This document shows positions 13,727 to 22,924 of a DNA stretch of 41,159 bases, piece after piece. The DNA is from PFJX01 sp038215555. GTDB lineage: Bacteria; Pseudomonadota; Gammaproteobacteria; Burkholderiales; Thiobacillaceae. How positions within the stretch are numbered: position 1 is the first letter of the stretch; the number at the start of each line of letters is the position of its first letter. The position numbers and the translations under genes were made by a program. The stretch is taken from contig JBBQQT010000013.1 in assembly GCA_038215555.1 (NCBI GenBank), positions 1 to 41,159 on the forward strand, read 5' to 3'. The notes below the pieces were generated by a model. The model did not search any database. It worked only from the letters and a program-made list of their open reading frames with translations, and was not told the origin of the DNA.

Positions 13727-16700
13727 ATGTCGTCGCGTCTGATTCGCCTGCTTCGCCGTCTTTATCACTACCTCGTCTATGTTGCCGGCGGGGTGGTGAT
13801 CGCGGTGTGCATTGTGGCGCTGGCATTCAAATTCTGGCTGATGCCGAATGTGCAGAGTTACCAGGGGGTGCTGGAAGATGCCGCCAGCAAGGCGCTGGGT
13901 CAGGTGGTGGATATCGGCGTGCTGGAAGCGGATTGGAGTGGCCTGAATCCACGTCTCATCCTGCGCGATATTCGTGTCCGGGCCGACGCTGCCGACGCCG
14001 CAGCAGCATCGCCACTACATCTGCCTCGCGTCGAAGCCGCGTTTTCCTGGCTGTCGCTGGCGCTGTTCGATCTGCGCCTCGCTCATCTGACACTTGATCA
14101 ACCGCAGCTCCAGATGCGGCGCGACATGGCCGGCCTGATCACGGTTGCGGGAATGCCGATCAATCAACCCGGCGGGGCGGGTGCGTTTCCGGATTGGTTG
14201 CTCAGGCAGCCGCGCATCATCATCAAAGATGCCGATATTCTCTGGTTGGATGAAAAGCTGAAAGCGCCTGAGTTGCACCTGTCCGGGGTTCGTTTGCTGC
14301 TGGAAAACCGCTTTGGCCGGCATCGTTTTGGCGGTATTGCCCATCCTACCGCTGCCGCTGCACGGCGACTCGAATTGCGCGGTGACCTGAAAGGCCGCAG
14401 TCTGCGCGACTGGTCTGCCTGGACGGGCGAGCTCTATGCCCGGGTCGATGGCGCGCGTTTCGAGTCCTGGGGACGCTGGGTGCCCTGGGCGCAGGAGTCG
14501 GTTCGCAGCGGTACCGGCGACATGCGCTTCTGGGTGGCTTTGAGCCAGGGCGCGGTGCAGGGGGTGAGTGGCGATGTCAGGCTTGACCAGGTCGCCATCA
14601 ATATCGACAAGGCGCTGCCCGATCTGGTGTTCGACAAGCTATCCGGACATGCCGGGTGGACGCGCAAGCAGACGATGCAATCGTTTTATGTCGATCGATT
14701 GCGCTTCAAAACACCGGGCGAGGCAGTCAGCGAACCGGCCGCTGTGCGCGTCAACCTGACGCCGGATGGACAGGGCGGTGTGCAACGGGTTGGCGTCAGC
14801 GCACGCAATTTGCGCCTGGAAGCGCTGACCGTGTTGACCGGTGCGTTTCCGATTCCGAAACGCGGCCATGATCTGATCCAGTTGTTGAATCCGCGCGGCA
14901 TGCTGGCGGAAGGTGAGGGCCATTGGGCCGGGCCAAGGGATTACGCGATCAAGCTCGGCATCCAGGCGGCGGGCCTGAACGCCTATCAGCAATTCCCCGG
15001 CATCCGGGGCCTGAGCGCGGAGATCTCGGCTGATCAGCACGGTGGCAAGGCGGTTTTCGATGGGCGCGGCATGACGCTGTCTTTGCCCGACATCTTTCGG
15101 CATGACATCAGCTTCAGCCAACTTGATGCGGCGGCGGATTGGCAATTTGATGACGCTGGCCTGAAGCTGAATTTTGCCGCTCAACGCCTGCTCAATCCGG
15201 ACCTTGATGGCAGCGCAAAAGGGCATCTGGAATTTCCCGGGGTGGGGCCAAATGCCAGCCAGGGCAATACTCCTGTCACGGATCAGAACAGACGCCCGAT
15301 CGTGGCCGACATCACAGCGCATCTCCGGCGGGGCGAGGCGAAAGCGGTGTATCGCTATTTGCCGCGAGCGGTGGGCGACGACACCTATCACTGGTTGCAG
15401 CACAGCCTGCTCGCCGGTCAATCGGATGATGTCAATCTGGTGCTGAAAGGGCCACTGGATCGTTTTCCGTTCGACCAGGGTGGCGGTGAATTCAAGGTGG
15501 CGATCAAGATGCTGAATGGCGTGCTCGATTACGCGCCAGGCTGGCCGCGCATCGAAGGTGTCAATGGCATGCTGGTGTTTCATGACAAAGCGATGACGCT
15601 GACCGCCGACACCGGCAAGATACTCGATGCTCGCCTTGGCCCGGTAAAGGTATCGCTGGCTGATCTGCATTCGCACGATTCGCCCTTGCTGATTGACGGT
15701 GAAGCCAATGGCGAGACGCGCGCGTTCCTTGATTTCATCAAGCGCTCGCCGGTGCATGCACATACCGATCGCTTTACCGAGCCGTTCAGGACGCAGGGCG
15801 AAGGCCGTCTGGATATCAAGTTGCAGATTCAATTGCATCGGATTGAAACAACCACATTGCAGGGCGCATACCGGTTCGACAACAACCGTCTCGACCCGGG
15901 CGGCGACCTGCCTGAATTGAGCGGGGTCAGCGGTAGCGTTGAATTCACGCAGGACACTTTGCAAGCGAAAAATATCCGCGCCCAGGTGCTCAACCTGCCG
16001 GTGTCGCTGAACATTGAAAGCGTGGTGACTGCGGCTGACGGCGACCGCAAAAGTCCATTGCGCGTGCAATTGATCGGCGATGTCAATCCGACCATCCTGA
16101 AGCCGCATCTGCCGCCAGCTCTGCATGGCCGGATCAGCGGCAGTACGCGTTGGCAGGCGGATATCGGGATGCATCCCAGCGGCAAGTCCGGCCTGACGCT
16201 GACCTCCGATCTGGTTGGCCTGGCGATCAATCTGCCGGCGCCATTCGGTAAGGCGGCGGACAAGGCCATGCCTTTGCAGGTGGTGAAAGAATCGAATGCG
16301 CTGGAGTCAGCGCGCGAAGGTTCGGCGACAAGCGATGCGACGAATACCGTGTTTGCGCGATATGGCGACTTGCTGACTTTGCGTGCGCTATTGTCTGCAC
16401 AGTTGTCAGCCAATACGCCGGCTTGGGTGCATCTGCGTTTCGGCTCCGGCGAGGCGAGTGCGCCGACCGATTCCGGCTTGAAGATCAGCGGCGCGATGCG
16501 ACAGCTCGACCTGGATGCGTGGCGCAAGCTCGATCTTGGGATAACGCCGGCGCAAGGCGTATCCAGCCCACTGCCGCTGCGCGAAGTCAGTCTGGCGTTC
16601 AATGAATTGCAGATTCTCGATCGGCGCCTGAACGATACCCATGTCAAATTGCGACCCGTCGGGGGTGGCTGGCGGGTGGCGCTGGCGGGACGCGAGATCA

Positions 16701-17707
16701 GCGGCGAAATTGTGACGGTTCCGGTGGGAGAAAAAGTCAGCCTGCTGGCTAACTTCAAGCGCCTGAGTTTGCCCGAGCTGGTATCGGCGAAGGCGCCGGG
16801 CGCGCCGGCGAGCGGCGTTGGGTTGAGTGCTGTCGAGGCATTGCCGAAATCAATGACCGATGTGCTGGCGGGTCTCGAGTTGAGTGCCGAGAGCACGCTG
16901 ATCGATGGCCATGACCTGGGCGAATTGCATTTGCGCCTGTCGCCGGATACGTCACTGATTGGTCGCGGCTTCGGGTTGCGCATGGATAACCTGACCCTCA
17001 GCAACCCGGATGGCCAGTTACGCGGCAAGGGGGTGATCGCCCACCATCCACGCCGACAGAGCGAGTTTCAATTCGAACTTGAATCGAACAATTTCGGCAA
17101 GTTGCTCGACCGGATCGGGATGCCGGGACGGATCAAACGTGGCGCTGGCCGGATCTCCGGACCCTTGAGCTGGACCGGCGGCGTCGAGGCTTTCAGTTTG
17201 ACCAAGCTGGCCGGCGATCTCCAGCTCGATCTGAAGCAGGGTCAGTTCACCCGAATCGAGCCCGGCGCGGGAAAACTGCTCGGGATACTCAGTCTGCAAA
17301 GCCTGCCGCGCCGCATCACGCTCGATTTTCGTGATGTTTTCTCGGAAGGTTTCGCGTTCGACGAAATCGGCGGCGGCATTTATCTGGAGCGGGGAACCGC
17401 CTATTTCAAAGATCTGCGCATGAGTGGCCCGGCGGCGAAGGTCAGGATCAGCGGCATGGCCGACCTGACGCGCGAAACCCAAAATCTGCGCGTCACGATC
17501 CAACCCAGGCTCGAAGATACGGTGGCCATGGCGGGCGCTTTGCTGGGCGGCCCGGTGGTTGGCGTCGGCACCTTCATCGCGAACAAGATTCTGCAAAATC
17601 CGATCGGCCAGGCGGCGACTTTTGAATACGCCATCAGCGGCGCCTGGGCCGACCCCGTGGTGACCAAATTGGCGCGACCGAAGGCGAACAGCGAGAGTGA
17701 AAGGTGA
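13727..17707 (+). CDS. yhdP: YhdP family AsmA-like envelope protein
   Basis: The protein (1326 residues from 13727) starts with a short basic stretch and one membrane segment (YLVYVAGGVVIAVCIVALAF, about residues 13-32). A very long periplasmic region rich in beta-strands follows (DUF3971/AsmA-like), ending with a conserved block including RGTAYFKDLRMSGPAAKVRISG and a C-terminal segment (AGALLGGPVVGVGTFIANKIL). Length is normal for YhdP (about 1,270 in E. coli). Family members bridge inner and outer membrane and help move phospholipids outward. The order yhdP, nitrilase-like, tldD is a conserved gamma/betaproteobacterial arrangement. The last codons (SESER, stop) fall in a low-complexity repeat (17697-17808). 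The ATG at 13643 is rejected because its extra 28 residues come from a dispersed repeat. Confidence 0.9.
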   Translation: MSSRLIRLLRRLYHYLVYVAGGVVIAVCIVALAFKFWLMPNVQSYQGVLEDAASKALGQVVDIGVLEADWSGLNPRLILRDIRVRADAADAAAASPLHLPRVEAAFSWLSLALFDLRLAHLTLDQPQLQMRRDMAGLITVAGMPINQPGGAGAFPDWLLRQPRIIIKDADILWLDEKLKAPELHLSGVRLLLENRFGRHRFGGIAHPTAAAARRLELRGDLKGRSLRDWSAWTGELYARVDGARFESWGRWVPWAQESVRSGTGDMRFWVALSQGAVQGVSGDVRLDQVAINIDKALPDLVFDKLSGHAGWTRKQTMQSFYVDRLRFKTPGEAVSEPAAVRVNLTPDGQGGVQRVGVSARNLRLEALTVLTGAFPIPKRGHDLIQLLNPRGMLAEGEGHWAGPRDYAIKLGIQAAGLNAYQQFPGIRGLSAEISADQHGGKAVFDGRGMTLSLPDIFRHDISFSQLDAAADWQFDDAGLKLNFAAQRLLNPDLDGSAKGHLEFPGVGPNASQGNTPVTDQNRRPIVADITAHLRRGEAKAVYRYLPRAVGDDTYHWLQHSLLAGQSDDVNLVLKGPLDRFPFDQGGGEFKVAIKMLNGVLDYAPGWPRIEGVNGMLVFHDKAMTLTADTGKILDARLGPVKVSLADLHSHDSPLLIDGEANGETRAFLDFIKRSPVHAHTDRFTEPFRTQGEGRLDIKLQIQLHRIETTTLQGAYRFDNNRLDPGGDLPELSGVSGSVEFTQDTLQAKNIRAQVLNLPVSLNIESVVTAADGDRKSPLRVQLIGDVNPTILKPHLPPALHGRISGSTRWQADIGMHPSGKSGLTLTSDLVGLAINLPAPFGKAADKAMPLQVVKESNALESAREGSATSDATNTVFARYGDLLTLRALLSAQLSANTPAWVHLRFGSGEASAPTDSGLKISGAMRQLDLDAWRKLDLGITPAQGVSSPLPLREVSLAFNELQILDRRLNDTHVKLRPVGGGWRVALAGREISGEIVTVPVGEKVSLLANFKRLSLPELVSAKAPGAPASGVGLSAVEALPKSMTDVLAGLELSAESTLIDGHDLGELHLRLSPDTSLIGRGFGLRMDNLTLSNPDGQLRGKGVIAHHPRRQSEFQFELESNNFGKLLDRIGMPGRIKRGAGRISGPLSWTGGVEAFSLTKLAGDLQLDLKQGQFTRIEPGAGKLLGILSLQSLPRRITLDFRDVFSEGFAFDEIGGGIYLERGTAYFKDLRMSGPAAKVRISGMADLTRETQNLRVTIQPRLEDTVAMAGALLGGPVVGVGTFIANKILQNPIGQAATFEYAISGAWADPVVTKLARPKANSESER

Positions 17708-17808
17708 GGGGTGAGGGGGGAGGGGTGAGGGGGGGGAATTACGTTTCACCCAAGCCGCGTCGCGGCAAGTCACTTTTCACCTTTCACCTTTCACACTTCA
17801 CCCCTCCC
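17697..17808. repeat. GTGAGGGG-rich / TTTCACC-rich inverted low-complexity tract
   Basis: A purine-rich run of GTGAAAGGTGAGGGG-type units (17697-17736) is mirrored by a pyrimidine-rich run of TTTCACC/TTCACCCC units (17767-17808). The two can pair as an imperfect stem across a ~30-base loop. It contains the yhdP stop codon and separates yhdP from the nitrilase-like gene; it may act as a terminator or mRNA-stabilising hairpin, or be an expanding slippage repeat. Confidence 0.6.
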
Positions 17809-17954
17809 AATATTGGCTATTGCGGTTGCGCAAAGTCCTTGTGTACCCTCGAACCTCTCCAAAGCCTCCATGGGAGCATGCAGTGATCCGGCCGAAACCT
17901 TCCAGCTTTGCCAAGACCAAGACCCGCAGCGTGCCGAAGCCGGTGCAAGACACC

Positions 17955-18797
17955 ATGGGCATTGTCCGCGTCGCGGCGGTACAGATGGCCTCAGGCCCCA
18001 ATGTGGCGGCGAATCTGGCCGAGGCTGAGCGCTTGATCAACATGGCGGTCAGCGCGGGTGCCAAGCTGGTGGCGTTGCCCGAGTTTTTTGCCATCATGGG
18101 TTTGAAAGAAACCGACAAAGTGGCGGTGGCCGAAGCCGATGGCAAAGGCCCGATCCAGAAATTCCTCGCCGCGCAGGCCAAAAAGCACGCGATCTGGTTG
18201 GTCGGTGGCTCGGTGCCTATGGCCTGCGACAACCCTAAAAAGGTTCGCAATGCTTGCCTGGTGTATGACGACAAAGGCAAGCGGGTGGCACGTTATGACA
18301 AGATTCATCTGTTCGGCTTCGATCTCGGCAACGAACATTACAAAGAACAAACCACCATCGAAGCCGGCAACCGGCTGGTTGTTGTCGAGTCACCGTTCGG
18401 TCGCATCGGCTTGTCGGTCTGTTATGACTTGCGCTTCCCCGAGTTGTATCGGGCGATGGGCGATGTCGACATCATCCTGGTGCCGGCCGCGTTCACCGCC
18501 ACCACTGGCCGAGCGCATTTTGAAACCCTGATCCGTGCCCGCGCCATTGAAAACCTGGCTTATGTCATCGCTCCGGCGCAAGGCGGCTATCACGTTTCCG
18601 GGCGCGAAACCCACGGCGACAGCATGATCGTCGACCCCTGGGGCAATGTGCTCGACCGCCTGCCGCGCGGCTCCGGTGTCGTTGTCGCCGGCATCAATCG
18701 CGCCTACCAGGACAGCCTGCGCAAGAGTCTGCCAGCCCTGAAACACCGTACCCTGGATTGTTCCAGCGGTATCGCAGTCGATGTCATCAAAGCCTGA
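17955..18797 (+). CDS. Carbon-nitrogen hydrolase (nitrilase superfamily, Nit-like amidase)
   Basis: The 280-residue protein has the full nitrilase triad: Glu43 in LPEFFAIMG, Lys116 in RYDKIHLF and Cys156 in LSVCYDLRFPELYR. The sequence begins VRVAAVQMASGPN as usual for the Nit1/Nit2-like branch. Relatives hydrolyse deaminated glutathione or omega-amides, so damage repair of a metabolite is the likeliest role. It lies between yhdP and tldD, its conserved place. The start is uncertain: ATG 17955 fits the family but has no ribosome-binding site, whereas GTG 17883 has GGGAG at good spacing and would add 24 residues. Confidence 0.9.
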   Translation: MGIVRVAAVQMASGPNVAANLAEAERLINMAVSAGAKLVALPEFFAIMGLKETDKVAVAEADGKGPIQKFLAAQAKKHAIWLVGGSVPMACDNPKKVRNACLVYDDKGKRVARYDKIHLFGFDLGNEHYKEQTTIEAGNRLVVVESPFGRIGLSVCYDLRFPELYRAMGDVDIILVPAAFTATTGRAHFETLIRARAIENLAYVIAPAQGGYHVSGRETHGDSMIVDPWGNVLDRLPRGSGVVVAGINRAYQDSLRKSLPALKHRTLDCSSGIAVDVIKA

Positions 18798-18800
18798 TTC

Positions 18801-18855
18801 GTAGGTGCGCCGTGCGCACCTTTTGACGTAAATCGGTGCGCACGGCGCACCCTAC
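18801..18855. repeat. REP-like palindrome with GTAGG ends
   Basis: GTAGG plus a TGCGCCGTGCGCACC arm (18801-18820) is mirrored by 18835-18855, which ends CCCTAC. Each arm is itself palindromic (GTGCGCAC). It fills the gap between the nitrilase-like gene stop and the tldD start and may fold as one long hairpin. Confidence 0.7.
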
Positions 18856-18873
18856 CTTTAACTGCTCATTCTC

Positions 18874-20316
18874 ATGTCATCTGCCTCGCCTTTCTCTACC
18901 GCCGAAGCCACCTTGCTCGCCCCCAATGACGTCGATGCTGCCCAACTCGACAGCATCTTCGGCCAGCTCGCCGCACACCAGGTCGACGATGCCGACCTGT
19001 ATTTCCAGTACACCCGTTCCGAGGCCTGGAGCCTGGAAGAAGGCCAGGTCAAATCCGGCAGCTTCAACATCGACCAGGGCGTCGGCGTGCGCGCTGTGGT
19101 GGGCGACAAGACCGCTTTCGCCTACTCCGACGACATCCGCTTGCCTGCCATCCGCGAAGCCGCCGCCACCGTGCGCGTCATCGCCGCCGCCGGCCAATCG
19201 GCCACGGCGCGCGTGGCCAGTCGCAGCGCAGGGCGCGCGTTGTATGCGCCGATCGACCCGCTCGCCTCGTTGAGCGAATCGGACAAGGTCGCCTTGCTGC
19301 ATCGGCTGGAAGACTACGCGCGCAAGCTGGATGCCCGCGTCACTCAGGTGGTCGCCAGTCTGGCCGGTGAATATGAAGTGATCTTCGTGACCCGTCTCGA
19401 CGGCCGCAGCGCCGCCGATGTGCGGCCGCTGGTGCGGGTGTCATTGCAGGTCATCGTCGAACAGGACGGCAAGCGTGAACAGGGCAGCGCCGGCGGTGGC
19501 GGACGTTTCGACTACGCCTATTTCAGTGACGCGATGTTGCGCGAATACGCTGAACTTGCCGTGCATCAGGCGTTGACCAACCTCAACGCCAAGCCCGCCC
19601 CGGCCGGCAGCATGACCGTGGTGCTCGGTTCCGGCTGGCCCGGCATCCTGTTGCATGAAGCCATCGGCCACGGTCTGGAAGGCGATTTCAATCGCAAGGG
19701 CTCGTCGGCGTTCTCTGGTCGCATTGGTCAGCGCGTCGCGGCCGATGGCGTCACCGTGGTTGATGACGGCACCATTTCTGATCGACGCGGCTCGCTCAAC
19801 ATCGACGATGAAGGCACGCCGACGCAGCGCACTGTGCTGATCGAAAACGGCATCCTGCGTGCCTACATGCAAGACAACATGAACGCCCGCCTGATGGGCA
19901 TGGCGCCGACCGGCAACGCACGCCGCGAATCGTTTGCCCACCTGCCGATGCCGCGCATGACCAATACGTACATGCTTGCCGGAGACAAGGATCCTGCCGA
20001 GATCATCGCTTCGGTGAAGAACGGGCTTTACGCGGTCAACTTCGGCGGCGGTCAGGTCGACATCACCAGCGGCAAATTTGTCTTCTCCGCCGCCGAGGCC
20101 TACATGATTGAAGACGGCAAGGTGACTTACCCGGTCAAAGGCGCCACGCTGATCGGCAACGGCCCGGACGTGCTGACCCGCGTCTCGATGATCGGCAACG
20201 ATATGCGCCTCGATCCCGGTGTTGGCACCTGTGGCAAGGAAGGCCAGAGCGTGCCGGTCGGCGTCGGTCAACCGACCATGCGCATCGACGGACTGACTGT
20301 TGGCGGCACACAGTAA
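18874..20316 (+). CDS. tldD: Metalloprotease TldD
   Basis: The 480-residue protein has the TldD zinc signature HEAIGH (His261, Glu262, His266) within LLHEAIGHGLEGDF, and the third zinc ligand Cys453 in GTCGKEGQ. TldD pairs with TldE (PmbA) to form a heterodimeric cytoplasmic protease that trims unfolded peptides, including modified peptide precursors and the CcdA antitoxin in E. coli. No pmbA gene is in this window. It follows the nitrilase-like gene closely, with a REP-like palindrome between. Length is normal (E. coli 481). Confidence 0.96.
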   Translation: MSSASPFSTAEATLLAPNDVDAAQLDSIFGQLAAHQVDDADLYFQYTRSEAWSLEEGQVKSGSFNIDQGVGVRAVVGDKTAFAYSDDIRLPAIREAAATVRVIAAAGQSATARVASRSAGRALYAPIDPLASLSESDKVALLHRLEDYARKLDARVTQVVASLAGEYEVIFVTRLDGRSAADVRPLVRVSLQVIVEQDGKREQGSAGGGGRFDYAYFSDAMLREYAELAVHQALTNLNAKPAPAGSMTVVLGSGWPGILLHEAIGHGLEGDFNRKGSSAFSGRIGQRVAADGVTVVDDGTISDRRGSLNIDDEGTPTQRTVLIENGILRAYMQDNMNARLMGMAPTGNARRESFAHLPMPRMTNTYMLAGDKDPAEIIASVKNGLYAVNFGGGQVDITSGKFVFSAAEAYMIEDGKVTYPVKGATLIGNGPDVLTRVSMIGNDMRLDPGVGTCGKEGQSVPVGVGQPTMRIDGLTVGGTQ

Positions 20317-20328
20317 TTTTCTCAACCT

Positions 20329-20359
20329 GTAGGCGGAAAAGCCGAAGGCGCCTTCCGCC
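20329..20359. repeat. REP-like palindrome (GTAGGCGGAA)
   Basis: GTAGGCGGAA (20329-20338) is mirrored by TTCCGCC (20353-20359), with a perfect GAAGGCGCCTTC palindrome between them (20344-20355). It lies just downstream of tldD and could also act as a transcript end. Confidence 0.6.
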
Positions 20360-20417
20360 CTGTTTCGTGCCACCTCTAGCCGAAGGCGCTATCGCTTTTC
20401 TGCCCTACCTCCTCTCA

Positions 20418-21344
20418 ATGGCCGATTCCGAACTGCACAAGGGCGCCGCCAAAACCGCCCGCATCCCGATCAAGATCATCCCCAAGCCGCGCCTGAAGTT
20501 GCCGGCGTGGATCAGGGCGCAAGCCCCCAGCGCACCGGAAGTGGCCCAGCTCAAGTCCATCCTGCGCGATGCAAAACTGCATACCGTCTGCGAAGAAGCC
20601 TCTTGTCCGAATCTGGGTGAATGCTTCAAAAACGGCACTGCCACCTTCATGATCCTGGGTGATCTGTGCACCCGGCGCTGTCCGTTCTGCGACGTCGGCC
20701 ACGGCAAGCCGCTGCCGCCCGACCCGGACGAGCCACGCCACCTGGCGGAAACGCTGGCAGCCATGCGACTCAAATATGTGGTGATCACCAGCGTCGATCG
20801 CGATGATCTGAAAGATGGTGGCGCGCAGCATTTCGTTGATTGCATCCAGGCCGCGCGCGATGCTTCTCCCATCACCCGCATCGAAATCCTCGTCCCCGAC
20901 TTTCGCGGCCGGCTTGATCTGGCCCTCGACATCCTGGCTCAGTCGCCGCCGGACGTGCTGAACCACAACCTGGAAACCGTGCCGCGCCTATACAAAGCCT
21001 GCCGCCCCGGCGCCGATTACGCGCATTCGCTGCTTCTATTGAAGACCTTCAAAACGCGTTGCCCGAAGGTGCCGACCAAGTCCGGCATCATGCTGGGCCT
21101 GGGCGAATCTGATGCCGAAGTGCTTGATGTACTGCGCGATTTGCGCGCGCATGACGTTGATATGCTGACCGTTGGCCAGTACTTGCAACCTTCGCCACAT
21201 CACCTGCCAGTCGAACGTTTCGTGCCGCCTGATCAGTTCGCCGAGTTAGAACGTATCGCGCTGGAAATGGGCTTCAAAAACGTCGCCAGCGGGCCCATGG
21301 TGCGCTCGAGTTATCACGCCGACCAGCAGGCGATGGGAATTTGA
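20418..21344 (+). CDS. lipA: Lipoyl synthase LipA
   Basis: The 308-residue radical-SAM enzyme inserts two sulfurs into octanoylated carrier proteins (pyruvate and 2-oxoglutarate dehydrogenases, glycine cleavage H). The auxiliary cluster ligands are C58, C63 and C69 (CEEASCPNLGEC); the SAM cluster ligands are C84, C88 and C91 (CTRRCPFC). GMVRSSYHADQQ-like C-terminal sequence (here GPMVRSSYHADQQ) includes the conserved RSSY. Start 20418 is chosen because the extra residues from an earlier GTG have no family counterpart; no clear ribosome-binding site precedes it. No lipB gene is adjacent. Convergent with fmt, ten bases between stops. Confidence 0.96.
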   Translation: MADSELHKGAAKTARIPIKIIPKPRLKLPAWIRAQAPSAPEVAQLKSILRDAKLHTVCEEASCPNLGECFKNGTATFMILGDLCTRRCPFCDVGHGKPLPPDPDEPRHLAETLAAMRLKYVVITSVDRDDLKDGGAQHFVDCIQAARDASPITRIEILVPDFRGRLDLALDILAQSPPDVLNHNLETVPRLYKACRPGADYAHSLLLLKTFKTRCPKVPTKSGIMLGLGESDAEVLDVLRDLRAHDVDMLTVGQYLQPSPHHLPVERFVPPDQFAELERIALEMGFKNVASGPMVRSSYHADQQAMGI

Positions 21345-21353
21345 CGGGCCGAG

Positions 21354-22277
21354 TCAGGCCAGGGTGTCGCCCACTTTGAGCGCGTGGCCGGCAAGGAATG
21401 CACTGACTGGAAGACGTTTGCCACCGGCTTTCTGGACTTCCGTGACCGCCAGTGCGCCAACTCCGCAGGCGATGTGCAGTTCGAAGTCGCTCAGCGCCAG
21501 GTTGCTGCCGGGTGTGCCTAATTCCGCTACTGGCCGCGCTTGCCAGATTTTCAGCGGCGTTTCATCGAGCAGACCATAGGCGCCGGGGAAGGGGTTGAAG
21601 GCGCGAATCTTGCGCTCCAGTTCTGCAGCCGGACGGCTCCAGTCGAGGCGCGCTTCTTCCTTGCTGATCTTGGCGGCGTAGGTGCTCAGCACGTCGTCCT
21701 GCGGTGTTGCGTCCACGTTGCCGGCGGCCAGATCGGGCAGCAACTTCACAATTTCACGCGCGCCAAGTTCCGCCAGGCGGTCATGCAGGCTGCCAGTGGT
21801 GTCGTCAGGCCGGATCGGCAAGGCGCTACGGGTCAGCATCGCGCCGGTATCAAGACCCTTGTCCATCAGCATCAGCGTGATGCCGGTTTCGCTGTCACCC
21901 GCTTCGATGGCGCGATGGATCGGCGCCGCGCCGCGCCAGCGTGGCAGCAGTGAGGCGTGGATGTTGATACAGCCTAGCCGCGGCATGTCCAGTACGCTTT
22001 GAGGCAGGATCAAGCCATAGGCGGCGACGATCATGACGTCGGCATTGGCTTCGAGGATGGGCTGACGCGCGGCGTCGGTTTTCAGGTTTTCCGGTTGCGC
22101 GACATCGATGCCATGCGCCAGCGCGACTTCCTTCACCGGGCTCATTTTCAGCTTCATGCCGCGTCCGGCCGGGCGATCCGGCTGGGTCAGTACCAGTGGG
22201 ATGTCGTGGCCGGCGGCAATCAACGCACGCAGCGCGGACGCCGCGAATTCCGGTGTGCCGGCGAAAATCAGACGCAT
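21354..22277 (-). CDS. fmt: Methionyl-tRNA formyltransferase Fmt
   Basis: The 307-residue enzyme formylates initiator Met-tRNA using 10-formyl-THF. It starts MRLIFAGTPEFAASALRAL and contains the catalytic/folate segment NIHASLLPRWRGAAPIHRAI, with Asn, His and the downstream Asp of the active site (GDSETGITLM). The C-terminal OB-type domain follows (~205-307). Start 22277 leaves 10 bases after def; a start at 22301 would add eight unrelated residues and overlap def. The def-fmt pair is the standard operon, coupling addition and removal of the formyl group. Confidence 0.96.
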   Translation of the reverse strand: MRLIFAGTPEFAASALRALIAAGHDIPLVLTQPDRPAGRGMKLKMSPVKEVALAHGIDVAQPENLKTDAARQPILEANADVMIVAAYGLILPQSVLDMPRLGCINIHASLLPRWRGAAPIHRAIEAGDSETGITLMLMDKGLDTGAMLTRSALPIRPDDTTGSLHDRLAELGAREIVKLLPDLAAGNVDATPQDDVLSTYAAKISKEEARLDWSRPAAELERKIRAFNPFPGAYGLLDETPLKIWQARPVAELGTPGSNLALSDFELHIACGVGALAVTEVQKAGGKRLPVSAFLAGHALKVGDTLA

Positions 22278-22287
22278 GCAGTCAGCC

Positions 22288-22791
22288 TCACATTGCTTCA
22301 AGCGCTTGCTTGGTCAGTTTGCGTTTGATGCGCGTTTGCTTGAGGCGGGAGAGATATTCGACAAATACTTTGCCATCGAGATGGTCGATTTCGTGCTGGA
22401 TGCATACGGCAATCAGGCCGGTCGCGTCGAGTTCGAAGATTTCACCAGCGAGATCGACGGCTTGCACGCGGATGTGTTCGGCGCGGGTGACCTTGTCGTA
22501 AATACCCGGCACCGACAGACAACCTTCCTCACGTACCGACTCGCCTTCTTTCATCAGAATGCGTGGATTGATGAAGGTGAGCAGGCTGTTTTTCTCTTCG
22601 CTGATATCGGCGACCAGCATGCGAATATGGCGGTCAATCTGTGTCGCGGCCAGACCTATGCCGGGCGCGGCATACATGGTTTCCGCCATGTCAGCGGCGA
22701 GTTGGCGGATTTCAGGCGTGACTTCGGCGACTGGTTTGGCTACGGTATGCAGGCGCGGATCAGGGTAGTGCAGAATTTTTAGCAGGGCCAT
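22288..22791 (-). CDS. def: Peptide deformylase Def
   Basis: The 167-residue enzyme removes the formyl group from new proteins. All three motifs are intact: GIGLAATQ (44-51), EGCLSVP with metal ligand Cys91, and HEIDH with His133, Glu134 and His137. It is the first gene of the def-fmt operon and diverges from the LysM gene; the 133 bases between must hold both promoters. The C-terminal RLKQTRIKRKLTKQ helix is typical of the gram-negative class. Confidence 0.97.
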   Translation of the reverse strand: MALLKILHYPDPRLHTVAKPVAEVTPEIRQLAADMAETMYAAPGIGLAATQIDRHIRMLVADISEEKNSLLTFINPRILMKEGESVREEGCLSVPGIYDKVTRAEHIRVQAVDLAGEIFELDATGLIAVCIQHEIDHLDGKVFVEYLSRLKQTRIKRKLTKQALEAM

Positions 22792-22924
22792 GTTGAGTGT
22801 CGGCGCTTAATATGGAGGCTAAAGAAGACAAAAATCGGGCAAAGTGGTTTAAGTTTTTTCTTGTCTGAATTATAACGGCCTGAAGTTTAGATACTCGCCA
22901 CCGCCATCCATGAAGGGCAGGAAC

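Noticed and set aside
14639..16174. A 500-codon open frame antisense to yhdP
   Set aside because: No recognisable domain; it is the expected shadow of a GC-rich gene, and the sense frame is a clear YhdP.
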